A stretch of 64,000 nucleotides of DNA from Adiantum capillus-veneris (lineage: Eukaryota > Streptophyta > Polypodiopsida > Polypodiales > Pteridaceae), in assembly GCA_014529385.2 (NCBI GenBank), contig CM043946.1, positions 17,808,077-17,872,076 on the forward strand, read 5' to 3'. This document shows, one piece after another, positions 44,858 through 55,275 of the stretch. How positions within the stretch are numbered: position 1 is the stretch's first letter; each line of letters starts with the position of its first letter. A program made the position numbers and the translations under genes. The notes beneath the pieces are model-generated. The model ran no database searches. It was not told the origin of the DNA and saw only the letters and a list, made by a program, of their open reading frames with translations.

Positions 44858-47800
44858 CTAGTCAAGCTTCTCCTTTGTCTGTGTGGCTTTCCTCTTATAG
44901 CACTCGTATGCTGCTTCTCTTTTCCACTCAAGCTCAGCTAAGGTAAGAAGTTGATCCATCCATGCTTCTTGATCATCTTGTGCTGATTTGCCATGAAGTC
45001 GCATTGTTGGAATGTTTAGTTCAATTGGCTGTAAAGCCTCTTGACCATAGACCAAGTGAAATGGTGTGAACTCCGTGGCTTCCCTATATGTGGTTCGATA
45101 CGCCCACAAGGCACCATCCAAGAAGTCATCCCACAACTTTGTCTTGTTTTTCACCATCTTTCTAATGATGCCTGCAATGACACCATTAGCTTTTTCTACC
45201 AAACCATTTGATTGGGGATAGTAGGGTGTACTGTGACGATGTAGAATGGGAAGTACTTCACAGACTTCTGTGAGCAAGCCCTTCCTAAACCCTGGACCAT
45301 TATCAGAAACAATCTCCAAAGGTGTGCCAAATCTGCAACAAATGTGATTGTACACAAACTTGCTAACTGTCCTCTCATTCACTCTTGCCACACTTTGAGC
45401 TTCCACCCACCTAGTCATATAGTCTACAGCCACTAGAATGTAGAGTTTACCATTTTTTGTCCTAGGCAGAGGACCCATGGCATCAATGCCCCACTTTTCA
45501 AAGGGTCCATTTGCAATCACTATTTGCCTCGGGCCATGCACCAACCTTCTATTTCCATTTATCTGACAATTGTGACAGCTTTTACACCAATGTTGAACAT
45601 CCACATGCAAGCTTGGCCAAACATACCCCGCAAGCAAAATCTTCTTCATAGTTAATTCTTGGGAAAAATGACCACCACATGCTTCTTCGTGCAAACCTTT
45701 TAGAATGGCTGGAATTTCCTCAATAGTTGGTACTCTTCTGCACACTTGATCCTTCCCTCTTTGATAGAGGGAGCCTTCTAGGAAGAGATACATGCTTGCC
45801 TTCTTCATGAGTCTCCTCTTCTGAGCTTTTGTGAAGTCTGGTGGAAACTCACCCTCCAAAATGTAGCCAATGATTGGAGCCAATGACTCCAATCCCTGGT
45901 ACCTCGGTTGCTTCACAGCAGCCGCCACCATGATGACCTGCACTTCTTTATTTACACATGCAACGGCTTGTTGTGCAAGTAAATCAGCATCTTCATTTTG
46001 TTTCCTAGGAATATGATATAATTGCACCTCCTCAAATTGATTAAATAGCCTATGAATGGCATGAACTTTTGTCCTTAAGCTTTCATTCTTGCATGCCCAA
46101 ATGCCTAAAATCTGTTTAACAATGAGAAGTGCATCTCCTTTTACCATGAGACGTTGTATCCCTTGGCCACTGCACATCTTCAAACCATAAGGTAGAGTGT
46201 CATATTCTGCTTCATTGTTGCTAGCTGAACTTGGTAGATTGAACTTCTCTTTCATGACCACCTCTCCACTTGGGTTGAGCAACACTAGCCCTCCCCCCGC
46301 TTTTCCTGTGGCTCGACGAAAAGCTCCATCAAAGAACAAGGTAAAAGCATTAGGAATACTTTTTGGTGGTGGTAATGGTAGGGTCTTTACTTCAGGCACC
46401 TTAATCTCCTTTTCATGCACCCTGTAAGTGAGAATCCCTGCCAATTGTGCACGCACACTATCTTCTACCTTGAAAGAGTATTGAAACTCTTGCAACTCCA
46501 TAATCCACTTTGAGATCCTAATACTAAGATTCATTTGAGATGACACCCAAGGGAACAAATTCTCTGCAGTGAGAATTACAAAAGGTTTTGGTAGCAAGTA
46601 GGATCTAAACTTTCTAACCGCAAACATGAGAGAAAGCATCATGAGTTCTGCCTCTGTGTAGTCTCTCTCCAAAGCATTCATGACCCTACTAGCAAAGTAG
46701 ATGGGTCGCATCCTTGTACTGTGGGGATCTTGTTGTAGCAACACAGCACCAATTGTTTCCCTTCCAACACTAGAGCTAACAAAGAATGTGTACTCCCAAC
46801 AAGGAGGCATGAGTGTTGGTAGCTCTGACAAAATGACTTTAATGTTATAAAAATACTCTTCAAGCTCATCAGACCATGCAAATTCTACTTGTTGTGTCAA
46901 CTTTTGCAAAGGATGAAGCAACTCCGAGGCTAAGTGAATGAAGCGTGACATATACTTCACTTTTTGAATGAATGATATGACCTCTTTGAGATTCTTGAGT
47001 GAGGGGAGCTCAATAAGAGCCTTTGCCTTTGAAGGATCCACCTCAATGCCTTTATAGGAAACCTTGTGACCAAGCAAGATCACTTCATCCTCAGCTATGT
47101 GACACTTGTCGGGGTTGAGTTGACCTCCCATGTCATAGAGCTTCTTTAAGCCTTCTTCTACCGTTTGTAGATGCAATGATTTTGAGCTATAAATGCAAAA
47201 ATCATCAATAAAAACCCTAATGGACTTTCCAAAGAATGCTTGAAACACCATGTTCATGAAGCGTTGGAAAGTTGCAGGAGCATTTGTCAAGCCAAATGGC
47301 ATGACTCTAAAAGCATAACAACCCCAAGGAGTGATAAAGGTTGTTTTCAATTGATCCTCCAATGCGATACTTATTTGAAAGTAACCCGAGTAGCCATCAC
47401 ACACACTGTACTTCTCATGACCAGCTACTTCATTTAGTATCTCATCCTGAAATTGGAGGGGAAAGTGATCTCTTTTTGTTGCCTCATTGAGGGGACGGTA
47501 ATCCACACACACCCTCCACTTGCCGTTCTTCTTAGGAGTGACAACAATAGGAGAGACCCACTCTGAATTCTCCACTGGATAAATGAACCCTGCTGCTAGA
47601 ATCTTTCTTACCTCCTTGAGTAAAGCCTGCTCCTTGATGACTCCTAGCCTTCGTAGCTTCTGAGCCTTAGGTGTGGCCTCTAGCTTCAACTCAATTTTGT
47701 GTTGAACAGCATCTACTCCACGCACATCGGTGTAGTCTTTAGCAAAAAGCCTAGGAAACTTCCTTAGCACACATTTGAACTCCTCTCTTTCATCCTTTGT

Positions 47801-49747
47801 AAGTGTTGTAGACAACATACCTTCTAACATTCCTTCATCTTGAACACCTTCGTTCTCTTGAGGACCTAGCTCCTCCAAGCCTTGACAAGAGGTCTCTTGG
47901 TTGCTTGGCTTAAACCTTACCCCCATGACTTCGATGGAAGACTCCTCTTCAGTAATGCTGCCGCTACTTTCTTCTTCTGAAGTGCTATCGGTCCAACCTT
48001 CTTCCGTCTCACTTTGAGATGATTCTTCATGGAGCTCCTCTTGGCGTTGCTCCTTCATGTCAAAGACAACCTTCTTGTGATTTTCATTCCTGCAAATTAG
48101 CTTTCCACTCTCCCAATCCTGCAAAGCTCGCATTTTCATTAGCCATGGTCTTCCTAGGATAAATGGGTAACCATTTCCCTTGGTAGACATGACATAGAAA
48201 TCCACTGTCTTCTTAATGCCAAAGGCCTCCACAAAAACATTTTTACAAATGCCTACGCACCTAGCCTTGCTATTGTTTGCCATTTTCACTTTGATTTCAG
48301 GTGTCTCATGGATGTGCATGCCTAGTCTTTGCATGAGCCCTTCTGTCATGATGCAAATTTGTGCACCCCCATCCATTAGACCTTTCCTAACCAATCTTCC
48401 TTTTATGTAACAATCTAGCACAGGTGTAATATCCTCGTTCATCTCAGCATGTGCAATTTTTACAACAGGAAAACTCTCTTTTACCTTTCTCCTAGTGCTA
48501 ACAGCCTTTGTTAAATCCCTCCTAACTTGTGGGCATAATGCAAGAAACTGAGGCCATGAGATATCAGGACCCTTACCTCGCATGTCTTCTAACAGGTTGT
48601 ATGGAGCCATACCATGTCCAAGAGGGAAGTCTTGGAGATTGATACGACGTCGATTCCTCTTAGCTTCCTTGGTCTCCTTTGCCTTCTTGCCTTGTCCATG
48701 GTCACTCTGTGATGGGACACCCTCTTTCTCTTTACCTTTCCCTCGGCCACACTTAATGCCATTGGCTTCCATGTCAACCTCATTTGAATTTGTCACCTCT
48801 ACCACATGCACATTTGGATCTGGCAAAGGTGGAACTCCTTCTACCCCTTGTGGAGGTGGTCTTGGTCCATTTGGCCTTTGTAGAAGCCTTGGTTGTTGAC
48901 CAGCTCCTTCTCCTGCATTCATCACTGGGTAATTCAAGTTAGGTCTCCCTGGCTCTCCACGGGGCCAAGGACAATTATACATCCCATGTCCAGACTCTCC
49001 GCAATTCCAACATTGCAAGACTCTCCTAGGTCGTGGATCTCGCTCTTCAGACTTCTTTGCTTGTCCCTTTGGACCTACAGCTTGTGCAAGGTGAATTGAC
49101 AGGCTGCTTAAAGATTCGTTTAACTTCTGAATTACTTCCGCCGTTACCTCAGGAAGCTCCCTCGATGTTGATGCTTGTGACTTACCGTTGGGTCTAAGAC
49201 CTTCTATTGGAACCTCTCCCCTTAAGCACTTGAGTTTCCTATATTTCTCAGCAGCCCTAGTTTCAGCTGCATCAAAGGTAGCAGGTGCACCCGCCTCAAC
49301 TTTTACCTTAAGGTCAGGAAAGAGTCCGGCTATGAACCTCTCCTTCTTTAGAAATTCTGCACCATCACCAGGGTTAGCAACATTTCGTATCCATAGAGCC
49401 CAAAGACGTAGAAACTCTTGCTTGTACAAGTAGTAGTCATCTAAGTCTTTTTGCTTATGAGAAACAATGTCTTGCCATAGTTTTTGAGTGTTTTGGGGAT
49501 CAAAGAAGTATCTCTTAAAACGATTCAAAACTTCTGTGTAATTCCCCTTAACTTCCTCAGGCAAAGAGTCAAACCAAGTACTAGCATCTTTCCTAAGGAC
49601 CACCTCAAACATTTCTACACGTTCTTGATCGGTTACTATCCTCTTGATACGGCAAGACATCTTGAAATTTGCTAAAAATAATTCTGCATCCTCTCTAGGC
49701 TCTCCAAAGAAAAGAGGATATCCAGACATTTGGCGTTGGCTCTCCAT
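44858..49747 (-). CDS. T element gag-pol polyprotein
   Basis: Single frame of 1629 codons from ATG 49747. Gag covers about residues 1-240; zinc knuckle CWNCGESGHGMYNC at 246-259; protease LMDGGAQICIM at 458 onward, with ILGRPWLM near 529-536. The reverse transcriptase has Asp783 and FIDD at 845-848. A first RNase H at about 985-1105 has lost its acidic residues. A second, archaeal-type RNase H has Asp1139, Glu1178, Asp1204 and Asp1254. Integrase zinc site His1352, His1359, Cys1390, Cys1393; catalytic Asp1421, Asp1481 and Glu1517 with 35-residue spacing. All core residues are present. It ends early at TAG 44858-44860, losing the integrase tail. Confidence 0.95.
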   Translation of the reverse strand: MESQRQMSGYPLFFGEPREDAELFLANFKMSCRIKRIVTDQERVEMFEVVLRKDASTWFDSLPEEVKGNYTEVLNRFKRYFFDPQNTQKLWQDIVSHKQKDLDDYYLYKQEFLRLWALWIRNVANPGDGAEFLKKERFIAGLFPDLKVKVEAGAPATFDAAETRAAEKYRKLKCLRGEVPIEGLRPNGKSQASTSRELPEVTAEVIQKLNESLSSLSIHLAQAVGPKGQAKKSEERDPRPRRVLQCWNCGESGHGMYNCPWPRGEPGRPNLNYPVMNAGEGAGQQPRLLQRPNGPRPPPQGVEGVPPLPDPNVHVVEVTNSNEVDMEANGIKCGRGKGKEKEGVPSQSDHGQGKKAKETKEAKRNRRRINLQDFPLGHGMAPYNLLEDMRGKGPDISWPQFLALCPQVRRDLTKAVSTRRKVKESFPVVKIAHAEMNEDITPVLDCYIKGRLVRKGLMDGGAQICIMTEGLMQRLGMHIHETPEIKVKMANNSKARCVGICKNVFVEAFGIKKTVDFYVMSTKGNGYPFILGRPWLMKMRALQDWESGKLICRNENHKKVVFDMKEQRQEELHEESSQSETEEGWTDSTSEEESSGSITEEESSIEVMGVRFKPSNQETSCQGLEELGPQENEGVQDEGMLEGMLSTTLTKDEREEFKCVLRKFPRLFAKDYTDVRGVDAVQHKIELKLEATPKAQKLRRLGVIKEQALLKEVRKILAAGFIYPVENSEWVSPIVVTPKKNGKWRVCVDYRPLNEATKRDHFPLQFQDEILNEVAGHEKYSVCDGYSGYFQISIALEDQLKTTFITPWGCYAFRVMPFGLTNAPATFQRFMNMVFQAFFGKSIRVFIDDFCIYSSKSLHLQTVEEGLKKLYDMGGQLNPDKCHIAEDEVILLGHKVSYKGIEVDPSKAKALIELPSLKNLKEVISFIQKVKYMSRFIHLASELLHPLQKLTQQVEFAWSDELEEYFYNIKVILSELPTLMPPCWEYTFFVSSSVGRETIGAVLLQQDPHSTRMRPIYFASRVMNALERDYTEAELMMLSLMFAVRKFRSYLLPKPFVILTAENLFPWVSSQMNLSIRISKWIMELQEFQYSFKVEDSVRAQLAGILTYRVHEKEIKVPEVKTLPLPPPKSIPNAFTLFFDGAFRRATGKAGGGLVLLNPSGEVVMKEKFNLPSSASNNEAEYDTLPYGLKMCSGQGIQRLMVKGDALLIVKQILGIWACKNESLRTKVHAIHRLFNQFEEVQLYHIPRKQNEDADLLAQQAVACVNKEVQVIMVAAAVKQPRYQGLESLAPIIGYILEGEFPPDFTKAQKRRLMKKASMYLFLEGSLYQRGKDQVCRRVPTIEEIPAILKGLHEEACGGHFSQELTMKKILLAGYVWPSLHVDVQHWCKSCHNCQINGNRRLVHGPRQIVIANGPFEKWGIDAMGPLPRTKNGKLYILVAVDYMTRWVEAQSVARVNERTVSKFVYNHICCRFGTPLEIVSDNGPGFRKGLLTEVCEVLPILHRHSTPYYPQSNGLVEKANGVIAGIIRKMVKNKTKLWDDFLDGALWAYRTTYREATEFTPFHLVYGQEALQPIELNIPTMRLHGKSAQDDQEAWMDQLLTLAELEWKREAAYECYKRKATQTKEKLD

Positions 49748-49796
49748 TATTATGAAAGATTACAACACGAGTTACAATAAGGGATACAATAGAGAT

Positions 49797-50255
49797 TTAG
49801 AACCAATCGCCTGCAAATGAAGAAGTGAGAAAATACCACTCTAGGTTTTCTTCTTCAGCTATCCAAGCTTCAATAAGGTCTCGATTTGTTTGATCAAAAC
49901 AAAAGGGTAGACTATTGATGAGCTCTAAGAAGGGTTGAAATTCTTCAAAGCTAAGGCGATAAACAGAAATCTCTAGAACTTCATTTTCTGGATCCAAAAG
50001 AGCAACCACGTCCCAAGTGATAAATTGCACTTGCTCTACAATTCCCAATGCACAAGCGGTTTGTATAAAAACTAGATCTTCATGCTCGTCGAAGGCCGTG
50101 AGAAAGTAGCAATTGACTAGGAGCTCCTTTCCTTCGAGTTCCACACAGTCGGAGTGAGGCAACCTTCTCACAGTTTCATAAAGAACATCCTCATCAAGTC
50201 CAATCAAGTTTGCAAGATTTAAAGACTCCACTTGTGCTACAAAATTCCTGGACAA
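49797..50255 (-). CDS. T accessory frame 2, F-box-like, between frame 1 and gag
   Basis: 152-codon open frame 49 bases upstream of gag, same strand. It has no ATG near its start; it opens at a TTG, right at a splice-acceptor-like TTTTTGTCCAG ending at 50248. Near the N-terminus, DEDVLYETVRRLPH resembles an F-box start. It is clearly related to frame 1: both have VRRLPH, a FIQ-x2-CAL block, a Trp-containing core and LINSLPFxF. Accessory frames upstream of gag are known in Ogre/Tat elements; their function is unknown. The protein is acidic. Possibly translated from a spliced RNA. Confidence 0.6.
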   Translation of the reverse strand: MSRNFVAQVESLNLANLIGLDEDVLYETVRRLPHSDCVELEGKELLVNCYFLTAFDEHEDLVFIQTACALGIVEQVQFITWDVVALLDPENEVLEISVYRLSFEEFQPFLELINSLPFCFDQTNRDLIEAWIAEEENLEWYFLTSSFAGDWF

Positions 50256-50301
50256 AAACTCCTTAGGATTATGGTTAAATCATTCAAAAGCATAAAGAGA
50301 T

Positions 50302-50856
50302 TTACAATGTCTCTATGAACAAAGTGTCATAGAAAGTAGAGAAGGATGAGAATTTATACAAATTTGCAATCTTCTCTATGCTCTCTTTATTAAGACAAGC
50401 TCTGAATAGCTCCCTATCTCCTTTGTTGAAAGCGAAAGGAAGACTATTAATAAGACGCAAATGAGGGAAAAATTTACCAAATGTGAGTCTATGAAGCATG
50501 AACTCTGGCCGCAAGTTTCCTGAAGAGTCTTCCTCAATGGTGAAAAGCACTCGCCAAACGCCAAATTTCACTCTATTTACCAATCTTAGGGCACACACTA
50601 GTTGGATGAATGCGCGGTCTTCCTTAGTGCCCAACAACAAGAGGAAAATGGAATCCACGCGTAGGACCTTCCGTCTTAACTTCACCACCCTCTTGTTATG
50701 AGGGAGACGCCTTACTACTTGCTCCTGCAACTCAATTGGTAATAGAGCTAGATCTCTAAGGATTGAACTTTCACTGCACACACATTCCCAGTTAGAACAA
50801 ATGATCGTTTTTTTGTTTCTTGTAACAACTTGGACAAAGAAAAAACAAACATACAC
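50302..50856 (-). CDS. T accessory frame 1, F-box-like, upstream of frame 2
   Basis: 184-codon open frame with no N-terminal ATG; it opens at a GTG. An acceptor-like TGTGTGCAG ends at 50774, after which the sequence that resembles frame 2 begins (ESSILRDLALLPIELQEQVV). The L-P-x-E-L ... V-x-R-L-P arrangement is F-box-like. Shared blocks with frame 2 are VRRLPH, FIQ-x2-CAL and LINSLPFAF. This copy is basic while frame 2 is acidic, so the two have diverged. An intron ending at 50774 is an inference. Confidence 0.58.
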   Translation of the reverse strand: MYVCFFFVQVVTRNKKTIICSNWECVCSESSILRDLALLPIELQEQVVRRLPHNKRVVKLRRKVLRVDSIFLLLLGTKEDRAFIQLVCALRLVNRVKFGVWRVLFTIEEDSSGNLRPEFMLHRLTFGKFFPHLRLINSLPFAFNKGDRELFRACLNKESIEKIANLYKFSSFSTFYDTLFIETL

Positions 50857-50882
50857 ACTATTTTGCCGGGCTGCACTTCATT

Positions 50883-51406
50883 TTAAAATAAAATGAACAC
50901 ATGTACATCAAAAGAAGTGTGGTAGTTGATGAGAGGTAGAATGACAGGGTTTGGTGATGCAAGAATTTCTCCTGCTCTTTGGGCAACAAACATGAACACC
51001 ATTCGTTGTTGAAAATGGATCTTTCTACTAATTGCAACGTTTATTCTAATGTGTGGAGTAAAATGAAAGGGAAAAACCTCTATTCCTGGGCCATTATCCA
51101 TGGCCTATGCATGTCCTAATGCTTAAAACAAAACAAAAATATAGACGTCCAAACTAAGGTCGTACCTAATGAGAGGCAAAATAAAAGGATTTACTGAAGC
51201 GTTTATCTCGGCCAACCTAAGAGGACCTAAAATTCTACGAATGACACATTGAAATTGCAACTTAGTGCTAACAATTATGTGTACCTTTTGCCTTGCAATG
51301 GGAATGAAGGGATCATACAAATCTTCGTGATTCATGCAAACTACTTGACTATGCTGAAGGTTGATTCTACACAAAAATACACAAGCAGTCCTCAGTGGGG
51401 GCACCA
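50883..51406 (-). other. T leader with a duplicated short segment; primer site
   Basis: Frames 51101-50883 and 51443-51123 end in similar peptides (ASPNPVILPLINY and ASVNPFILPLIRY, then DVxxFxLF and a stop), and the DNA aligns too (gatgagaggta / aatgagaggca). So a segment of about 230 bases is duplicated. Coding use is doubtful. The primer site, minus-strand TGGTGCCCCCACTGAGG at 51390-51406, lies three bases inside the LTR; its tRNA was not identified. Confidence 0.5.
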
Positions 51407-51409
51407 ATT

Positions 51410-51668
51410 TGAGGCGGTCCGGGGCGGGCGACAAGAAGAGCAACCTCTAGACACCCTTCAAGGCTCCCGTGCTGCTCAATGGGGCTGGGGCACAACACAA
51501 CACAAACCAAAACAACAAACCCACAGCCAAATCCCGACTACACAAGGGGCACCACATAGTTTAAGAGCGAACTAGGACGCAAAAGAGGAGAATCGTTAGA
51601 GCAACCCACAAACAAGCAAGGAATTTACACTAACCCTAACACCAATGGAACACTCTCACACACTAAAA

Positions 51669-51737
<69 letters not shown>

Positions 51738-54106
51738 GTGCTCGGGCTGCTTTGAAATGTATCGGCAATGATCAAGCAAACACAACTATATATTTAAGAA
51801 AGAGAGAGAAAGGGGGAGGGGGTGCTTGTTGCATTAATACCTTCTTACAAATCTGTCATGACAAATCAAAGTGAGAGTAGTATTTGTTCAACATAGCTTG
51901 CGTAAATTTCACCACAACACATCACAAGAAAAGCCACCCCAATCACTGTCTTAAGGCCAGGGGAGTCCTCTCCACCCTGTCGCCCTCTTACAGTATGTGG
52001 GATTTATGGCTAGATTGATGACAACACTAGAGACAAGCTATCAAGAAAAACACCAAGACACTTACGCATCATTGTTGTCCATTACTTCACGTTGGAAGGG
52101 AGACAAAGTATCCAAGCTTAGTCCAAATCCACCCTCCTTGATTCAGCAAATGTTGGGCTTACACTAGTAGGAGAAGTGATAGATTTCCTACTCTCAATTG
52201 AATGATCACTCTCTCTCTTACAATGGCATAGAGTTCCCTTGCTAATCCCCTATTACAACACATGCACGTGCATAAGACAATGAGCTTCCACTCAAGAGCT
52301 CCTTCTAGAGAGGTTGAGCTTGGCTTCTCAAGCTATAGCATAGTGCTCTTGCTTATGGCTCCCTCTTTTGTGCTAGCTACACCCTCCTTTTATAGAAATT
52401 TTGAAGGCTAGGGTTACTCCTCTAACCATGGTTGGGTTAGATTTTCAGCAATTTATCTAATTTCTTTTGCTTGGAATTATCAAGAAGTTGGTGAGGAAAG
52501 AGAGAGGAGAGAAATGGAGGTGATAGGACTTTTCATAGTGGGTTAGTGTTAGTAGAGTTAGTATTAATTTACAAATGGAATTGGGTATTTACAATGGGAG
52601 TATCCATGTAGGATACAAATAAGGAAGAAAAAACTCTTAAGAGGTAAGAAAAGGTGGATTTCTTACAAGGTTGATGCTCCAAGTGTCTTGAGTAGGGCCA
52701 ATTTTGACGCCTGTTGACGGTCCACTAGCTTTGACGGTACATTTTTTCTCCACTCTTGACCTTCCTTGAGAGACAAGGTAATTGAAGCTGAGTAATCAAC
52801 CACCATGATGCTGTCTTTTAAGAGAAGAGGCTGAATTTTGTGGTTTTTTGATAGATATGGGTAATTTGGAGGAGGAAAAATGAGACTAGGTGGTCAATTT
52901 TGGAATGGAATTGTGTGTGGGAGGTATGAGTTCACCATGGTTTCTCTTATTCTTCAAGGTTGAGGAGAAGGTGAGTAGTGTGCAGAGAGGAGTGGTGAGA
53001 GAGATAGGGATGATGAGTGGAGAAGTGTGTGTGAAAGAGGAAAATGATAAAGTGGAAGAGAGAGTGTGGCTGCATAGCATGGGAAAACTGGGGTCCACTA
53101 AAAAAATCATAGCTCACAGCTCGTAGCTCAAAAAAATATGAAAAAATTTGAGGCAAAATTTCAGCCCACGAGCTACAACTTTTGTTTGTATCACCTTTTC
53201 AAATTCGGAGAGCAAGTGAACTTTAAAAATTTAGCAAATCCGACCATTTTTTTCCACTGCAAGGTCCTTGTGGGGTCCTTCTTTGGATGATTCTTTTGAA
53301 TACCTCCAAGAGTGAGCCCTCCATAGTGCATGTATGCATGCCACCTACCCTTGACCTTATTTGATAGGTCTATAATTGAAGATATTTTTGAGATTAAGAT
53401 ATAAGTGAATAGTACAACTAAGAAAATCAAATATTGAGGGGTCTAAAAAATATGTACATGTCAAATATAAATAATATAAGTGGAAAAAATATAAAGGGGT
53501 CAAAAGAAATCTCTCTCATTATGAGGCTACCATAAAAAGATAAATATTTTTGGTGTTCTAATTTTTTAGAAAAAAACAAAATAGATGTAGGAAGGGAAAA
53601 ATCAAAATAGTGAAAAAATATACACATAAATAAAACTAGTTTTTTTGGATTTTTGTTGGGGTGGAGTTACACCAAACATAAGAGAAGCTTACATGAAAAT
53701 ATTTCTATATGGAATAAAGAGTATGAAAAATGGTAAGAAAAAATTGTGGTAATGGTGAGGCAATGTACAGAGCATAAATAACACACACCTAGGTAGAAAT
53801 ATTTAAATAAATACCAAAATAATTATGAAAAAATCTTTTATTTAGGCCCTATATATAAAGAAATATTTACATACGCATGGGCCATAATATTTTTTTATTT
53901 TTTATTTTTTTATTTTTTTATTTTTTGGCTCAACTAGCCCAATGACTAGCTAATTGAGGGTTTTTTAAGAAGATATGGGAAAAGTCCCGTGACTCACGCA
54001 CGCCTATGTACAGTGAAATGGTAGGGATAGCCACAGTGTTTGGGTGATTTTGGTAGGGTGAGGTAACTCACTGTGGCAATTACAAAGAGCCGAAAAACGG
54101 CTATCA
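51410..54106 (-). repeat. 5' LTR of T
   Basis: 2697 bp, near-identical to 41731-44439. Followed on the right by CCGC and the resumed LTR of Y. Confidence 0.95.
51672..51734 (+). repeat. (GA)n microsatellite, 63 bp
   Basis: Same tract as at 41993-42071, 16 bases shorter. Confidence 0.97.
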
Positions 54107-54149
54107 CCGCCTCACCGCGCCGCCGTGTCGTTGTCGCAATGCTTGATTG

Positions 54150-54236
<87 letters not shown>

Positions 54237-54449
54237 GCATACACACACACACAAGGAGATGAAGAAGAAGAAGGAGCAAGAACACTCTTCAATTGCACAA
54301 ATGAGAGAATGCGTGGTTTTTAGGTTTAGGTGACTTTATATGAGCTCTCCCATTCACACTTGGGCACCCATGCTTAGCCAACTAACCCTTGAATATTCGA
54401 GTTAGAGTGCGCCTCTCATCGGTGATCACTCTACCCTTTTTCTATTGGA
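54107..54449 (-). repeat. 5' LTR of Y, second part (right of T)
   Basis: Matches 20083-20370 of the shared LTR, including acgcatacacacaca, the aattgcacaaatgagagaatg block and the TATA region. The CT tract is longer (54151-54234). After about 54449 the match ends, so the outer ~48 bases of this LTR appear to be missing. Confidence 0.82.
54151..54234 (+). repeat. (CT)n microsatellite, 84 bp
   Basis: Uninterrupted CT tract in the Y LTR; only 19 bases long in the shared X/Y LTR (20128-20146). Confidence 0.97.
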
Positions 54450-54901
54450 CGGCGAAAGACATTCTACAACATGTGTGATGCCAAATTCTACTATTTCTCT
54501 TTTGTCTTGACCTCCACAATGGAAGTAATTGACATATATTATATTGGTTACCTTGAACTAACCCCACCCCAGGTGACTCACCTTGTGTCCCCTACCTACC
54601 ATGTCATTAAATCTAATATCTAACCAACCCAAATTATTTTCTCATATTAAATTGATCATTTAATGTGGGAGAATAATTGAGAACAAGGGCTAGAATATAG
54701 ACATGTGCTTTTGAAATCTATCTCAGCACGGGGCCAAGGTTAAAGGGGTCCAAATGAGAGAGGGTCTGCCAAAGATCAAGGCTACCTAATAGATCTTAAA
54801 GACCTTAGGGTTATCTTCATTAAAGACCTCCAAAGGTTAGTGTTGAAAGTCCTTTGACCTTAGGCAAACTAGGGCTATGCTTGAGGTAAGAACCTGGCCC
54901 A
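54450..54901. repeat. Non-coding; fragment related to solo LTR U
   Basis: From 54602 (tgtcattaaatc) about 110 bases match the start of U, including attttctcatattaaa and gatcatttaatgtggg, then the similarity fades. No gene seen in the rest. Confidence 0.6.
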
Positions 54902-55275
54902 AGATTGAGGTGCTTGTCCTGCTTGCTGACTAAGGTGCTTGAGGTGCATGTCATGCTTGCTGACTAAGGTGCTTGAAGTGCTTAATGAATAAGGTGCTAA
55001 GGTGCTCCATGACTAAGGTGCTCAAGGGGTCAAGGTGTTTCCAAAAGTCAACATGTGTTAACCGACAAGTCGGATAGTGGAGTCAATACTGGGTGAATAA
55101 GAGGCTTGGTGATTGCCCAGCGCTCCCTATCACTTGGTGTTGACCTTGGTGTTAAAGCCATTACCAGAGACAGTTAAAAACTTGGGTCATGTTAACCAAC
55201 AAGTCAGACCGTGGAGTCAACAGCGGGTGAATGGAGGCTTGGTGACTACCCAACGCTCCCTATCGCTTGGTGTTT
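54902..55275. repeat. Minisatellite and 133-bp-spaced duplication
   Basis: About 54902-55030 contains imperfect copies of gactaaggtgcttgaggtgc. Then an ~85-bp block (gttaaccgacaagtcgg ... cgctccctatc) at 55057-55142 is repeated at 55190-55275. No coding evidence. Confidence 0.75.

Larger units (their letters stand above)
41731..54106 (-). mobile_element. Tat-like Ty3/gypsy element T, nearly intact
   Basis: 12.4-kb element with long LTRs (2709 and 2697 bp) that are almost identical. It is flanked by CCGC on each side (41727-41730 and 54107-54110). On the minus strand the order is 5' LTR, primer site, accessory frames, gag-pol, polypurine tract, 3' LTR. The archaeal-type RNase H after a degenerate first RNase H marks the Tat lineage. 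It is the youngest-looking large element here, inserted in the 5' LTR of Y. Confidence 0.95.

Noticed and set aside
42886..53630. Small frames repeated in both T LTRs (for example 43223-43493 and 52886-53156)
   Set aside because: They occur twice only because the LTRs are near-identical; no motif and no sign of selection.
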